From positions 124,001-188,000 of the forward strand of contig JAZQLQ010000015.1 in NCBI GenBank assembly GCA_045542735.1: a stretch of DNA of 64,000 bases, written 5' to 3'. This DNA comes from UBA2882 sp045542735. Lineage in GTDB: Bacteria; Bacillota; Clostridia; Lachnospirales; Lachnospiraceae. The notes under the pieces are model-generated. The model saw only the letters and a program-made list of their open reading frames with translations. It searched no databases and was not told where the DNA came from. The position numbers and the translations under genes were made by a program. Of this stretch, positions 35,967 through 44,544 are shown one piece after another (position 1 is the first letter of the stretch; every line of letters starts with the position of its first letter).

Positions 35967-36854
35967 ATGAAAACGAATTGGAAAAACCCCATATTGCTGG
36001 TGATTGCAGCAGCTATATGGGGCTTTGCATTTGCCTTCCAAAGTGTAGGCATGGATTATTTGGAGCCATTTACCTTTAATTGTGTCCGAAATGTAATCGG
36101 TTCCTTGGTATTATTACCGGTCATCCTGATTATGGATAGACAAAAAAAGAAAGAAATACAAGGAGAACAGGATTCCAAACAACTCATCCTCGGAGGGCTT
36201 TGTTGTGGTGTGATTCTGTTTATATCATCCGGTTCACAACAAATTGGCATTCAATATACTACTGTGGGAAAAGCGGGATTTATCACAGCATTATATATTG
36301 TGATTGTACCCTTGCTTGGTATGTTGTTAGGAAAGAAAAGCCGTCTGTTACTTTGGATTAGTGTCTTAATATCGGTTGTTGGTTTCTATTTCCTGACCAT
36401 GATTGGCGAATCTTCCTTTACCAAAGGCGATGCGTGGGTGCTTTTGTGTGCATTTGTATTTGCAGGACATATTCTTTGTGTGGATCATTTTGCGCCGAAA
36501 GTAGATGGTGTCAAAATGTCCTGCATACAGTTTGCTGTTTGTGGTTTACTATCCGGGATTGCCATGTTTTTGACGGAGTCGCCGGCTATGGAGAATATAT
36601 TACGTGCAGCAGTACCGCTACTATATACCGGTGTGATGTCCAGCGGTGTGGCATATACTTTTCAGATTCTGGGACAAAAAAATTATAACCCCACCATTGC
36701 AGCATTGTTGATGAGTTTAGAATCGGTATTTGCTGTTTTAGGCGGATGGATAATTTTGAAACAGTCTTTATCTATTGCGGAGGCCTTTGGATGTTTGTTG
36801 ATATTTGTCGGTATTATTCTGGCACAACTTCCTGAAAAGAAGGTTAATCCTTGA
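35967..36854 (+). CDS. EamA-family (DMT) transporter
   Basis: A 295-residue membrane protein with ten hydrophobic helices in two EamA repeats (about 5-145 and 150-290), the usual size of drug/metabolite exporters such as RhaT or YdcZ-like proteins. The C-terminus repeat shows NPTIAALLMSLESVFAVLGG, a typical signature. The ATG at 35967 is assumed; a GTG at 35955 in frame is also possible and would overlap the PilZ stop. The 3' end overlaps the convergent deacetylase gene by 11 bases. Substrate unknown. Confidence 0.88.
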   Translation: MKTNWKNPILLVIAAAIWGFAFAFQSVGMDYLEPFTFNCVRNVIGSLVLLPVILIMDRQKKKEIQGEQDSKQLILGGLCCGVILFISSGSQQIGIQYTTVGKAGFITALYIVIVPLLGMLLGKKSRLLLWISVLISVVGFYFLTMIGESSFTKGDAWVLLCAFVFAGHILCVDHFAPKVDGVKMSCIQFAVCGLLSGIAMFLTESPAMENILRAAVPLLYTGVMSSGVAYTFQILGQKNYNPTIAALLMSLESVFAVLGGWIILKQSLSIAEAFGCLLIFVGIILAQLPEKKVNP

Positions 36855-37587
36855 TTTGACGGCCTTCGGTATTCAAATGGTAGCCTTCTTTATATATCAG
36901 TTCAGACAGCGGTACAAAAGTATATCCCATTTCCTTTAGTCTGGTGATTAGTGTGTCCAGTGCTTCGGCAGTATATTTTGCACCGTTATGACATAAAATA
37001 ATGGAACCGTTTCCCAGGGCTTTATGATTGCATACACGCTCAACGATATCGTTGGCGCCGTAATCCTTCCAATCCAGACTATCCACATCCCATTGAATGG
37101 TATAATAGCCAAGAGCGGTGGCGTTGGTGATGACATGGTTATCGTAGTCGCCATAGGGCGGACGGAACAAAAACATATCATATCCGGTCAGGTTTTTGAC
37201 TTTATCATGGACTTTTCGTAACTCGTCTTTACATTGTTCATCTGTTAATTGTGACATATTCTTATGGTTTTCACTGTGGTTTCCAAGATCGTGTCCTGCG
37301 ACTAAGATGGCTTTGACATCTTCGGGATAGTTTTCTACCCAGTCACCCGTCATAAAAAAAGTAACCTGTATTCCGTGCTTTTTTAGTATTTCAAGGATCT
37401 GGGCGGTATCTTCATTTCCCCAGGCTGCATCGAAGGTTAATGAGATTTTTTTCTCTTCGGTATCAACACAATAAATAGGGAGTTCTCTGCCGTTTACGGT
37501 ATTACTAACGGTGATTTCGTCTGTTAATTTTGCTCCGATGGCAAGTGCACAGATTAAAAAAGCTATGAAAAGACAGGATTTTTTCAA
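36844..37587 (-). CDS. Polysaccharide deacetylase (PdaB-like)
   Basis: A 247-residue NodB-fold deacetylase with an N-terminal signal or anchor helix (about 2-22). Motifs: SLTFDAAWGNEDT (the variant first motif seen in the PdaB group), NHSENHK (metal His pair), RPPYGDYD, DSLDWKD, ILCHNG. PdaB-type enzymes modify peptidoglycan or cortex during sporulation. The start is TTG 37587, chosen because GTGAGG lies eight bases upstream on the minus strand and the resulting N-terminus is a good signal sequence; the frame is open further to 37725. It converges on and overlaps the EamA gene by 11 bases. Confidence 0.85.
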   Translation of the reverse strand: MKKSCLFIAFLICALAIGAKLTDEITVSNTVNGRELPIYCVDTEEKKISLTFDAAWGNEDTAQILEILKKHGIQVTFFMTGDWVENYPEDVKAILVAGHDLGNHSENHKNMSQLTDEQCKDELRKVHDKVKNLTGYDMFLFRPPYGDYDNHVITNATALGYYTIQWDVDSLDWKDYGANDIVERVCNHKALGNGSIILCHNGAKYTAEALDTLITRLKEMGYTFVPLSELIYKEGYHLNTEGRQIKD

Positions 37588-37697
37588 GATGAAAATCCTC
37601 ACAATTATGTTCTTATCTAAAATATATGCATCCAAACAGTGTTCATGCGAAGAAAGTGTGAATTTTTGCGCTTCGGGTTTTCTTTTGGACGGGCTTG

Positions 37698-37706
37698 TGC
37701 TATAAT
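37698..37706 (+). promoter_or_regulatory. Extended -10 promoter element
   Basis: TGCTATAAT (TGn-TATAAT, TATAAT at 37701-37706) 34 bases before the small membrane peptide gene. No clear -35 is seen, as is common with extended -10 promoters. Confidence 0.55.
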
Positions 37707-37740
37707 CGGATAAGAGAAAAAGCAAAGGGGTAGTAGTACT

Positions 37741-37869
37741 ATGGCAATGTTCGGAATGTTGGGTATTTTAGCATTAATCTTATTTGTAGTAATTGTTGTG
37801 GTGGTAATTGTGGCATCTGTATCTGCCAGCGCATCTGCAGCGATTGCTGATGATGATAATGAAGAATAA
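37741..37869 (+). CDS. Small membrane peptide, 42 residues
   Basis: A 42-residue reading frame with one strong hydrophobic helix: MAMFGMLGILALILFVVI, then a Val/Ile run and an Ala/Ser stretch, ending in the acidic tail ADDDNEE. AAAGGGG lies ten bases before the ATG and an extended -10 promoter 34 bases before it. A nested hairpin follows before the MBOAT gene. Expression signals and clean helix/tail organisation support a real gene. The function is unknown; small membrane proteins often tune a neighbouring membrane enzyme. Confidence 0.6.
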   Translation: MAMFGMLGILALILFVVIVVVVIVASVSASASAAIADDDNEE

Positions 37870-37883
37870 ATGAGAGTAAGTAG

Positions 37884-37937
37884 AGGCTTTTGCAAAGAGA
37901 AATCCGTGTGATTGCACGGGTTTTATTGCGGAAGCCT
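37884..37937 (+). promoter_or_regulatory. Nested hairpin between small peptide and MBOAT genes
   Basis: Outer stem AGGCTT.GCAA (37884-37895) with TTGC.AAGCCT (37926-37937); inner stem AAATCCGTG / CACGGGTTT (37900-37923) followed by TTTTATT. It could act as a partial terminator or attenuator 15 bases after the small peptide stop and 31 before the MBOAT start. Confidence 0.5.
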
Positions 37938-37968
37938 TTTGTATGCAGAAAAGGAGAGAATTTGTAAC

Positions 37969-39318
37969 ATGCAATTTACATCTATGGCATTTGCCGTATT
38001 TGTGCTCATTGTATTCTTGGTATACTGGGCAGTTCCAAATAAATATCGAATGCCTTTGTTATTGCTGGTAAGCTATGGGTTTTACATGACTTTTTCTCCC
38101 GGGTATGTGTTGTTATTGCTGGCATCGTCTTTATTGACTTATGCAATGGGGGTGAGATGTAACAAAACAATAATAACAACGGGTGTTATCTTGCAGGTTG
38201 CCTTGTTAATGTTTTTTAAATATGCAGGGTTTATTCCCGGTATACAAGAAAATCTTGTGGTTCCTGTAGGAATTTCCTTTTATACATTTAAGGCCATTAG
38301 TTACATGGTAGATGTGTATCGGGGGAAGGTTGAGGCGGAAAAACAGGTTGTGCCGCTATTGTTGTATTTGGCGTTTTTTCCGGATATTGTATCCGGTCCC
38401 ATCAATCGTGTACAGGTTCTGATGCCGCAATTAAAGGCAGAGAAGACGTTTGAGTATCAAAATGCAGTATACGGAATGCGTTTGATTTTACTGGGATTGT
38501 TCAAGAAGTTGTTGATTGCCAATACGTTGGCCCGTTATGTGGACCAAGTTTTTGCACTCCATGAAGCCTATATGGGCATTACGTATTTCTTTGTGATGAT
38601 ATTTTATACCATTCAGATATATTGTGATTTTTCCGGGTATTCGGATATGGCTATCGGTATTGCACGTTTGTTTGGTATTACCTCAATGGAGAACTTTAAG
38701 GCACCGTATTTGGCGGCCAATATCAAAGAGTTTTGGGATCGGTGGCATATTACATTATCTACATGGTTGAGAGATTATGTGTACTTTCCTTTGGGAGGTA
38801 GCAAAAAAGGAAAAGTTAAAACGTATATTAATTTAATGGCTACTTTTTTGGTCAGCGGAATATGGCATGGAGCGAATCTGACGTTCTTTGTATGGGGATT
38901 CTTGCATGGTGTATATCAGGTGATTTATCGTTTTTATAAACAGCATTGCAAATGGAAGATGCCAAGAATAGTGGGTGTTATTATAACCTTTGTGGCAGTT
39001 AGTTTTGCGTGGTTGTTTTTCCGTGCAGAAACTGTATATGATGCGGTATATATGATCCGTTACATGGCTTACAATATCGATCCCTTATTGGCATATCATA
39101 AAATGGGAATGGTACAAAGAGATTTTTGGATGTTGTTGCTGGCGATGGGAATGCTTTTTGCTTATGATGCAGCATCTTTAAAGAGAGATGTGATTGCTGA
39201 AATGGATCGTATAAAACCTGCATTGCGCTGGACGATTTATTTGGTATTGTCTGCGGTGATATTGGCATTTCATCTTCACAATGGAGTCAGTCAACAGTTT
39301 ATCTATTTCCAGTTCTAA
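37969..39318 (+). CDS. MBOAT-family O-acyltransferase (AlgI/DltB-like)
   Basis: A 449-residue membrane enzyme that moves an acyl group, usually acetyl, through the membrane onto an external polysaccharide. Family marks: VPVGISFYTFKAISYMVDVY, CDFSGYSDMAIGIARLFGI, NIKEFWDRWHITLSTWLRDY and the catalytic His in VSGIWHGANLTFFVWG (about 300). The start at 37969 is chosen because AAGGAGAG (37951-37958) precedes it; the frame is open to 37912. The next gene encodes an SGNH-like protein, the usual partner that completes acyl transfer outside. Target polymer unknown. Confidence 0.92.
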   Translation: MQFTSMAFAVFVLIVFLVYWAVPNKYRMPLLLLVSYGFYMTFSPGYVLLLLASSLLTYAMGVRCNKTIITTGVILQVALLMFFKYAGFIPGIQENLVVPVGISFYTFKAISYMVDVYRGKVEAEKQVVPLLLYLAFFPDIVSGPINRVQVLMPQLKAEKTFEYQNAVYGMRLILLGLFKKLLIANTLARYVDQVFALHEAYMGITYFFVMIFYTIQIYCDFSGYSDMAIGIARLFGITSMENFKAPYLAANIKEFWDRWHITLSTWLRDYVYFPLGGSKKGKVKTYINLMATFLVSGIWHGANLTFFVWGFLHGVYQVIYRFYKQHCKWKMPRIVGVIITFVAVSFAWLFFRAETVYDAVYMIRYMAYNIDPLLAYHKMGMVQRDFWMLLLAMGMLFAYDAASLKRDVIAEMDRIKPALRWTIYLVLSAVILAFHLHNGVSQQFIYFQF

Positions 39319-39344
39319 ATCAAGGGTTTGGGTAAGGAGACGGA

Positions 39345-40385
39345 ATGAAAAAGTTTATAACGAAGTTAGCGCTGTTTTTGGTGCTGTTGGCATTGTTGGT
39401 CATTCCGTTCAACATATGGGCGGATCCGTATAATGTTTTTCATGCCGCGAGTATCAGAGATAATGGCGTAGAACCTAACAAAAACTATATAAAAACAAAG
39501 TATGTGCTGGAACATAAGGATGCGTATGATTCCTATTTATTTGGTTCATCCAGAGCAGGATTTATAGATGTATCTAAGCTTCCGGATGGTAATTGGTACA
39601 ATTTATCTTATTCAGAGGGGCTACCGAAGGAACAGTATGAGACTTTGAAGACTTTGATTGAACAGGGAGAAATACCGAAGCAGGTGTATTTGAGTGTGGA
39701 TAATATTTCCTTTTTGGTAGATCCGGCCTGTCATGACGGAGAATTATATCGTCAGGCGTTTCCCTACAATGGAAGTGTAGCGGATAAAATTGGGTTTTAC
39801 ACATCCTATTTAGATACCATTACCACTATGGAAGCTCTTTCGGTGGTGGAAGGCTACGAAGGTGATACACAGGATTTACGAGAGCGGATGTATTCCACCG
39901 GATGCGAAAACTTAAATCTTGACATAACTTTTGACGCGAATCGTACAGAGGCATACTGGGCTGATTATTATAGCCCCCGTGTGGATGAGGCTATTGCGGA
40001 TATTGCTTTGATTGTAGAATTGTGTCAAGCTTATGACATTGAATTAACGGTTTTTACCAATCCTTTATATATATCCACATATGAGCGTTCGGTTCGCAAA
40101 GGTTATTTGGAGTTTTTAGAAAAACTGGTACAAATTACACCCTATTATAATTTTAGCGGATACAATCGCATTACAATGAATAACGAATATTATTTTGAAA
40201 CCAGTCATTTTACTCCGGAGGCCGGAGATATTATGATGGATATCATAGAGAATGGAAGTACCGAAGAAGAAATGCTGGGACAAGGATTTGGTTGGTATGT
40301 GACGAAAGAAAGTTTTGATGGTTTTCGGGAGATTATCTACCATCAGGTCTATGTAACCGGGGTTTTGGAATATACCGGAGACTAA
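39345..40385 (+). CDS. SGNH-like protein, probable MBOAT partner
   Basis: A 346-residue exported protein with an N-terminal hydrophobic anchor (about 7-24) and an SGNH-hydrolase-like body. The likely Ser is in YLFGSSRAGF (about 67) and the C-terminal His in ETSHFTPEAGD (about 287), the GSSR..SHFT pattern found in acetylation partners such as AlgJ/AlgX or DltD-like proteins. It lies 26 bases after the MBOAT gene with GGTAAGGAGA before its start. Together they probably O-acylate a surface glycan. The exact family is not certain. Confidence 0.68.
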   Translation: MKKFITKLALFLVLLALLVIPFNIWADPYNVFHAASIRDNGVEPNKNYIKTKYVLEHKDAYDSYLFGSSRAGFIDVSKLPDGNWYNLSYSEGLPKEQYETLKTLIEQGEIPKQVYLSVDNISFLVDPACHDGELYRQAFPYNGSVADKIGFYTSYLDTITTMEALSVVEGYEGDTQDLRERMYSTGCENLNLDITFDANRTEAYWADYYSPRVDEAIADIALIVELCQAYDIELTVFTNPLYISTYERSVRKGYLEFLEKLVQITPYYNFSGYNRITMNNEYYFETSHFTPEAGDIMMDIIENGSTEEEMLGQGFGWYVTKESFDGFREIIYHQVYVTGVLEYTGD

Positions 40386-40416
40386 GTAAGAAAAAGATTT
40401 TTTCGTCATATTTCAC

Positions 40417-40567
40417 AAAAATATAAAAGTTATGGAGTGGCACTGGACAACTGTTCCGGTGCCATGTTATATTTTCTGCACGAGCAACGGAGTATCGTCA
40501 AGCCGTTTGCTTCTTTATCATTGACCGGAGATTCCGGATCTTGGGCAGTTCGCCCGTTTTTTCACAT
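40417..40567 (+). other. Structured leader or terminator region of four hairpins
   Basis: Four successive stem-loops upstream of the surface protein gene: AAAATATAA..TTATATTTT enclosing TGGCACTGGA / TCCGGTGCCA (40417-40475), AGCAACGG / CCGTTTGCT (40483-40512), CCGGA-GAT-TCCGG (40525-40537) and GGGC-AGTTC-GCCC followed by GTTTTTT (40543-40562). The last is terminator-like. The order of folded domain then terminator then gene resembles a riboswitch leader, but I do not recognise a known aptamer. It may equally be the end of the upstream operon. Confidence 0.5.
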
Positions 40568-40658
40568 GTTATCAAAAAGAAAAGAGTTGATGCCTATGAT
40601 TGCTTGCGCGTAGTCTGCGTGAATCAATTGTTTTATGTATAAAAAGGAGAAGGAAATC

Positions 40659-42695
40659 ATGAAAAAAATATATATCCGTCGCTTATATAGGATGGCGTTT
40701 GGTGTATGTATCAGTATTGCTTTGATTGTAGCAACACTTTTTAGCCGAGCACTTAGTGTCCATGCATATATTTTTGCGACGACTTGTGCTACCCGTATGG
40801 GTACTGTTAGTATTGTGCCCGTCAAAGGAGCAAAAACAGCTAATGGATATTACAATTTGGGTGGATATCAGGTGACTTACACGATACAGAAGGATTCTTG
40901 GGTGGCTTATTATGAATTGCTTACAGGTGGCTTTTATATCGGAAATAATTTAAATACAACCGGCGGATGTCAGTTTGGATACCAAAATGGAAGCGGAGTA
41001 GTATATGAAGCCGGAGCGGTTCAACTGGGAAGCATCACGGATGGAAAACTGGTTGCAGAGGCTGATGTGATCAATAATCAGGTGACGTGTACCTTTACAG
41101 TGAGTAGTCTTTCGGAATTACCAACCTATATTGCATATGCCTATGAACCAGCACCGAGTGCTTATTTACATTTGACAAATGAATATGGTGACAAATATCA
41201 TGTTTGGCATTATCAGTCTTTAGCAGGAGCTTCGGTATCCAATGTGTCTCAAATTGATGCGGATGCACCTACATTACAGCTAAGTACAGAGCCCGTTGGT
41301 GATGCAGTTATAACAAATGGTAAAACTTGGGCAAAGGAAATGAATGTAGTTGCCATAGCAAAGGATGTGAAGTCCGGTGCACAAGGAATTTATGTATATC
41401 AAAATGGAAAAAAAGTGGGACAATATCAAAATACAGTACAATCGGCAACGTATCAGACAACTCATACAGTCACAGAAAACGGGACATATGAGGTTATGGC
41501 CTATGACAGACTAAACAATCGAAGCGGAAAAATAGCGATTGCTATAGAGGGCATTGATACAACGGCACCAATCATTGAAAAAATGGAGAAGGATGAGGCG
41601 GAGTTTTGTTTGTTGAATAAAATAACAAGTGTATCAAATGATGGGCAATCGGGATTGGCAGAGTTGGCATATTCATGGAACGGTGGAGAATGGACAGATT
41701 CCGCGGAATATGATGCAACAGAAAACGGAGTCTATGAATTGCGGGTAAGAGATGCATTGGGAAACGAAGCTGCAAGTAGTATTGAGGTTACCAATATTGA
41801 TAATATACCACCTGTTATCAGAAACATTAAAGAGAATAAGACTGCAGACGGAAAGGTAAAGGTGGAAGTCGATGCTGTTGATAATGCGGGCGGGTGCGGC
41901 TTACATGAAAGTGCGTATTCTTTTGACGGCGGAAAAACCTGGCAGACACAGTCTTACCGATATGTGGAGAAAAACGGAGTATACCGGATTTGTGTCCGGG
42001 ATGTGCTGGAATCCAAGGCAGATACGGAGTTTGAGGTTAAGACAGTGACAAATACAGAAGAAACTGATGAACCAATAACACCTGATATTCCTCAAAAGCC
42101 TAAGGAACCGGAGTCTCCAGACACTCCAAACACACCCAATAATCCGTCTGTAGATGATATTACCGATGAACCGGAAGAGGTTGTTGTAAATGATGAACCG
42201 GTTGATGGAGATGCTGATACCTATAATGTATTACATCTTCCCAGATTGGAACGGAAAAGTACAACCGTTCAGGTAGAAGAAAAACTGACTGAGCCGGAGG
42301 CAAAGGCACCGGGGACGATTATCAATATGCAGCCAATCCGGCAAAATCCTGTGCAAAAAGTGGCATTAGCAGTTTTGATCAGTGCTTTTGTCATGGGCGT
42401 ATTGGGGTTAGGATTATATTTATGGCTGTTTTATCTGCAGCGCAGTTGTGTGTTGTATGGCGTGGATGATAAACAGGACAAAATACGTATATGCAGATTG
42501 CCGGTGCGACGTTATGATACGGAGTGGCAGGTAAAAGTGCCGGATGACCGCTTGGGAGACCATGGCACCGGAAAATATGTGCTGGTATTTCATCCGTCCT
42601 TTGTAAAAGAAGAAATGCCTGCATCGGTGATTATCCTGATTGCAGAAAGAACTATACGTGAAATATTGGATCAAGAGGTTACATTTTGCATTTAA
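40659..42695 (+). CDS. Surface protein with three Ig-like repeats and a C-terminal membrane helix
   Basis: A 678-residue exported protein. Order: signal peptide or anchor (about 10-35), a beta-rich domain (about 40-195), three related Ig-like repeats starting IDADAPTL, IDTTAPII and IDNIPPVI, each with an ENGxY motif (ENGTYEVM, ENGVYELR, KNGVYRIC), a Pro/Asp-rich spacer (PKEPESPDTPNTPNNP), a transmembrane helix (about 573-595) and a 90-residue C-terminal domain, presumably cytosolic. There is no LPXTG motif. The start at 40659 is chosen because AAGGAGAAGG precedes it. It looks like an adhesin-type or sensor-type protein; the tail suggests signalling or anchoring inside. Confidence 0.78.
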   Translation: MKKIYIRRLYRMAFGVCISIALIVATLFSRALSVHAYIFATTCATRMGTVSIVPVKGAKTANGYYNLGGYQVTYTIQKDSWVAYYELLTGGFYIGNNLNTTGGCQFGYQNGSGVVYEAGAVQLGSITDGKLVAEADVINNQVTCTFTVSSLSELPTYIAYAYEPAPSAYLHLTNEYGDKYHVWHYQSLAGASVSNVSQIDADAPTLQLSTEPVGDAVITNGKTWAKEMNVVAIAKDVKSGAQGIYVYQNGKKVGQYQNTVQSATYQTTHTVTENGTYEVMAYDRLNNRSGKIAIAIEGIDTTAPIIEKMEKDEAEFCLLNKITSVSNDGQSGLAELAYSWNGGEWTDSAEYDATENGVYELRVRDALGNEAASSIEVTNIDNIPPVIRNIKENKTADGKVKVEVDAVDNAGGCGLHESAYSFDGGKTWQTQSYRYVEKNGVYRICVRDVLESKADTEFEVKTVTNTEETDEPITPDIPQKPKEPESPDTPNTPNNPSVDDITDEPEEVVVNDEPVDGDADTYNVLHLPRLERKSTTVQVEEKLTEPEAKAPGTIINMQPIRQNPVQKVALAVLISAFVMGVLGLGLYLWLFYLQRSCVLYGVDDKQDKIRICRLPVRRYDTEWQVKVPDDRLGDHGTGKYVLVFHPSFVKEEMPASVIILIAERTIREILDQEVTFCI

Positions 42696-42702
42696 TCATT
42701 GA

Positions 42703-42731
42703 TTGAACATGTGAAAATCCCGTGGTATAAT
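42703..42731 (+). promoter_or_regulatory. Sigma-A-type promoter
   Basis: TTGAAC at 42703-42708 and TATAAT at 42726-42731 with a 17-base spacer, 33 bases before ATG 42764. Confidence 0.75.
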
Positions 42732-42763
42732 ACACCCATGAAAAAATGGAAGGTAGCGTTGTG

Positions 42764-44515
42764 ATGAAGGAGAAAAATCAAACAGTACAATATGTAACCA
42801 AAGCGGTTATTGCAGTGATGGTGATAGTATCTGTCTTTGCCGGCGTGACCAAGATTTTTACGGGATTTGATATTGATGAGGCCTATGCCCTTGCGATTCC
42901 ATATAGAGTCTTGCAAGGGGATAGGCTTTTTGCAGATATGTGGGAAGTACATCAGACTTCTTTTTTATTACCCTATTTATTCTTCGAAATGTTTTATGCC
43001 ATCGGTGGTTCAATGGATGGCGTGGTGTTATATACAAGAGTGGTAACCACAGTCTTACATCTGCTAGTTTCCTTTGTGGTATATGGGGAATTAAAGCGAA
43101 ACTTTGGAGAAAAAGAACAGGCTTTAGCAATGATCTTAGCCTTGATTTATTTTAATTTCTTGCCTAAATGGATGATAAATCTGGATTTTTCCATGCAACA
43201 ACTCTGGTTTTTCACCTTATTTCTTGTTTTCTTTTGGAAGAGTATCCGGAAAGGCAATGCCGCATGGCTTATGTTTATAGCAGGTGTACTATTGGCGCTT
43301 GATGTATTGGCGTATCCGGGGATGGTTTTTGTATATGTGGCAGTGGTTTTGTTGTTATTTATAAGGAAAGAAAAAAGATGGCAACAGATTGGTGGTTTGA
43401 CAGCCGGTTGTGCGGTATCTGCTTTGGTTTTCTTTGTGTGGATTTTTACTTATATGACACCACAGGAGTTGATAGAAGCGGTACCCAAGGTATTTATGGA
43501 CGGCTCCCATCAATATGATATGATGACAAAGTTGGGACTGTATGCGTCCCAATGGCTGGAAGTATTGGTGCAGGCCGCAATTTTACTGATTCCCACACTG
43601 ATTGTTACGGTGGTAGTCATTTGGCTTTATAGCAGGTTAAAGTGGTCTGAGAAATTTGGGACGCTTTCCATAGGCTTACTATTCTGTATTGTATTTGAGG
43701 GTATGATTTCCCTTTTGATTACGTTGGCAGGATTGGTGACCACTTGGGGACCTTTCCGTTTGCAGGTACGCTATATTATTCAGTTTGTTATGGCATTTGT
43801 GCTGTATGGACAGATGAAAAAGGAAACAAAAGATAAAGGAAAACATTGGAGCGTGGAAATGCTTTTATGGCTTTCGCTGGCATCCTTTGTGGGAATTTTA
43901 ATTGCTTCCAATGTAGGTCCGGTGACCAGTTCCTCTTATCTGGTAATTGGAAATATGGTTTTCTGTGGGCTTACCGTATATCTGGCAAAGAATCGGGGAA
44001 AAGCCATGCAGGTGCTCTCTTATGCCGGAGCCATAGTCTTTTTGTGCAGTTTATTGATGTGCAAAGGTTTTTATATGCGCAATACCGAATATGTGCCGGG
44101 AGATATCTCAGGACCACTGCAGAAAGTAGAAGAAGGTCCTTTGGCAGGAGTGTATGTGCCGGTGAAAGACCATGAGCGCTATACATCAGATTATGAAACC
44201 ATACAGGCCAATACTACCGGGGAAGATTATGTGTTGTTTATGGGGACGGAAGGTTTGTCCAACCTATATGCCAACGGAAAAATCGTGATTCCTACAACGA
44301 TTAGTACGCCGGCGTTTAATGAACAATGGGTGGATTATTTTGAAACTGCCGGACAAGAGCAACCGACGGTAATCTTCATTGCCAAAAACACCATAGATGA
44401 CAGAGATAAATTTTTTGTTAAAAATGTATTTGGCATTTGGATTGCTGAGAGATATGATGTAGAATGTATGGAAGAGACAGACTCGCTGTGCATTTTGCGC
44501 TTAAAAGATGAGTAG
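42764..44515 (+). CDS. GT-C-like multi-pass membrane protein
   Basis: A 583-residue protein with about 11-12 helices and a soluble C-terminal region (about 440-583). The first loop after helix 1 has FDIDEAYALAIPYRVLQGDR, an acidic DxDE pattern in the position of the GT-C catalytic residue, as in ArnT/PMT-type transferases. The start at 42764 is chosen because GGAAGG (42748-42753) precedes it; an ATG at 42746 has no such site. It has its own promoter and is 29 bases before hisC. It likely adds a sugar from a polyprenyl carrier outside the membrane. Confidence 0.7.
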   Translation: MKEKNQTVQYVTKAVIAVMVIVSVFAGVTKIFTGFDIDEAYALAIPYRVLQGDRLFADMWEVHQTSFLLPYLFFEMFYAIGGSMDGVVLYTRVVTTVLHLLVSFVVYGELKRNFGEKEQALAMILALIYFNFLPKWMINLDFSMQQLWFFTLFLVFFWKSIRKGNAAWLMFIAGVLLALDVLAYPGMVFVYVAVVLLLFIRKEKRWQQIGGLTAGCAVSALVFFVWIFTYMTPQELIEAVPKVFMDGSHQYDMMTKLGLYASQWLEVLVQAAILLIPTLIVTVVVIWLYSRLKWSEKFGTLSIGLLFCIVFEGMISLLITLAGLVTTWGPFRLQVRYIIQFVMAFVLYGQMKKETKDKGKHWSVEMLLWLSLASFVGILIASNVGPVTSSSYLVIGNMVFCGLTVYLAKNRGKAMQVLSYAGAIVFLCSLLMCKGFYMRNTEYVPGDISGPLQKVEEGPLAGVYVPVKDHERYTSDYETIQANTTGEDYVLFMGTEGLSNLYANGKIVIPTTISTPAFNEQWVDYFETAGQEQPTVIFIAKNTIDDRDKFFVKNVFGIWIAERYDVECMEETDSLCILRLKDE

Positions 44516-44544
44516 TTAAAGATTATATGTTAAGGAGAAAATAC

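Noticed and set aside
40417..40567. Cyclic di-GMP riboswitch
   Set aside because: The leader has several stems and a terminator-like end, but I could not place the conserved aptamer bases of class I or II. I report it only as structured.
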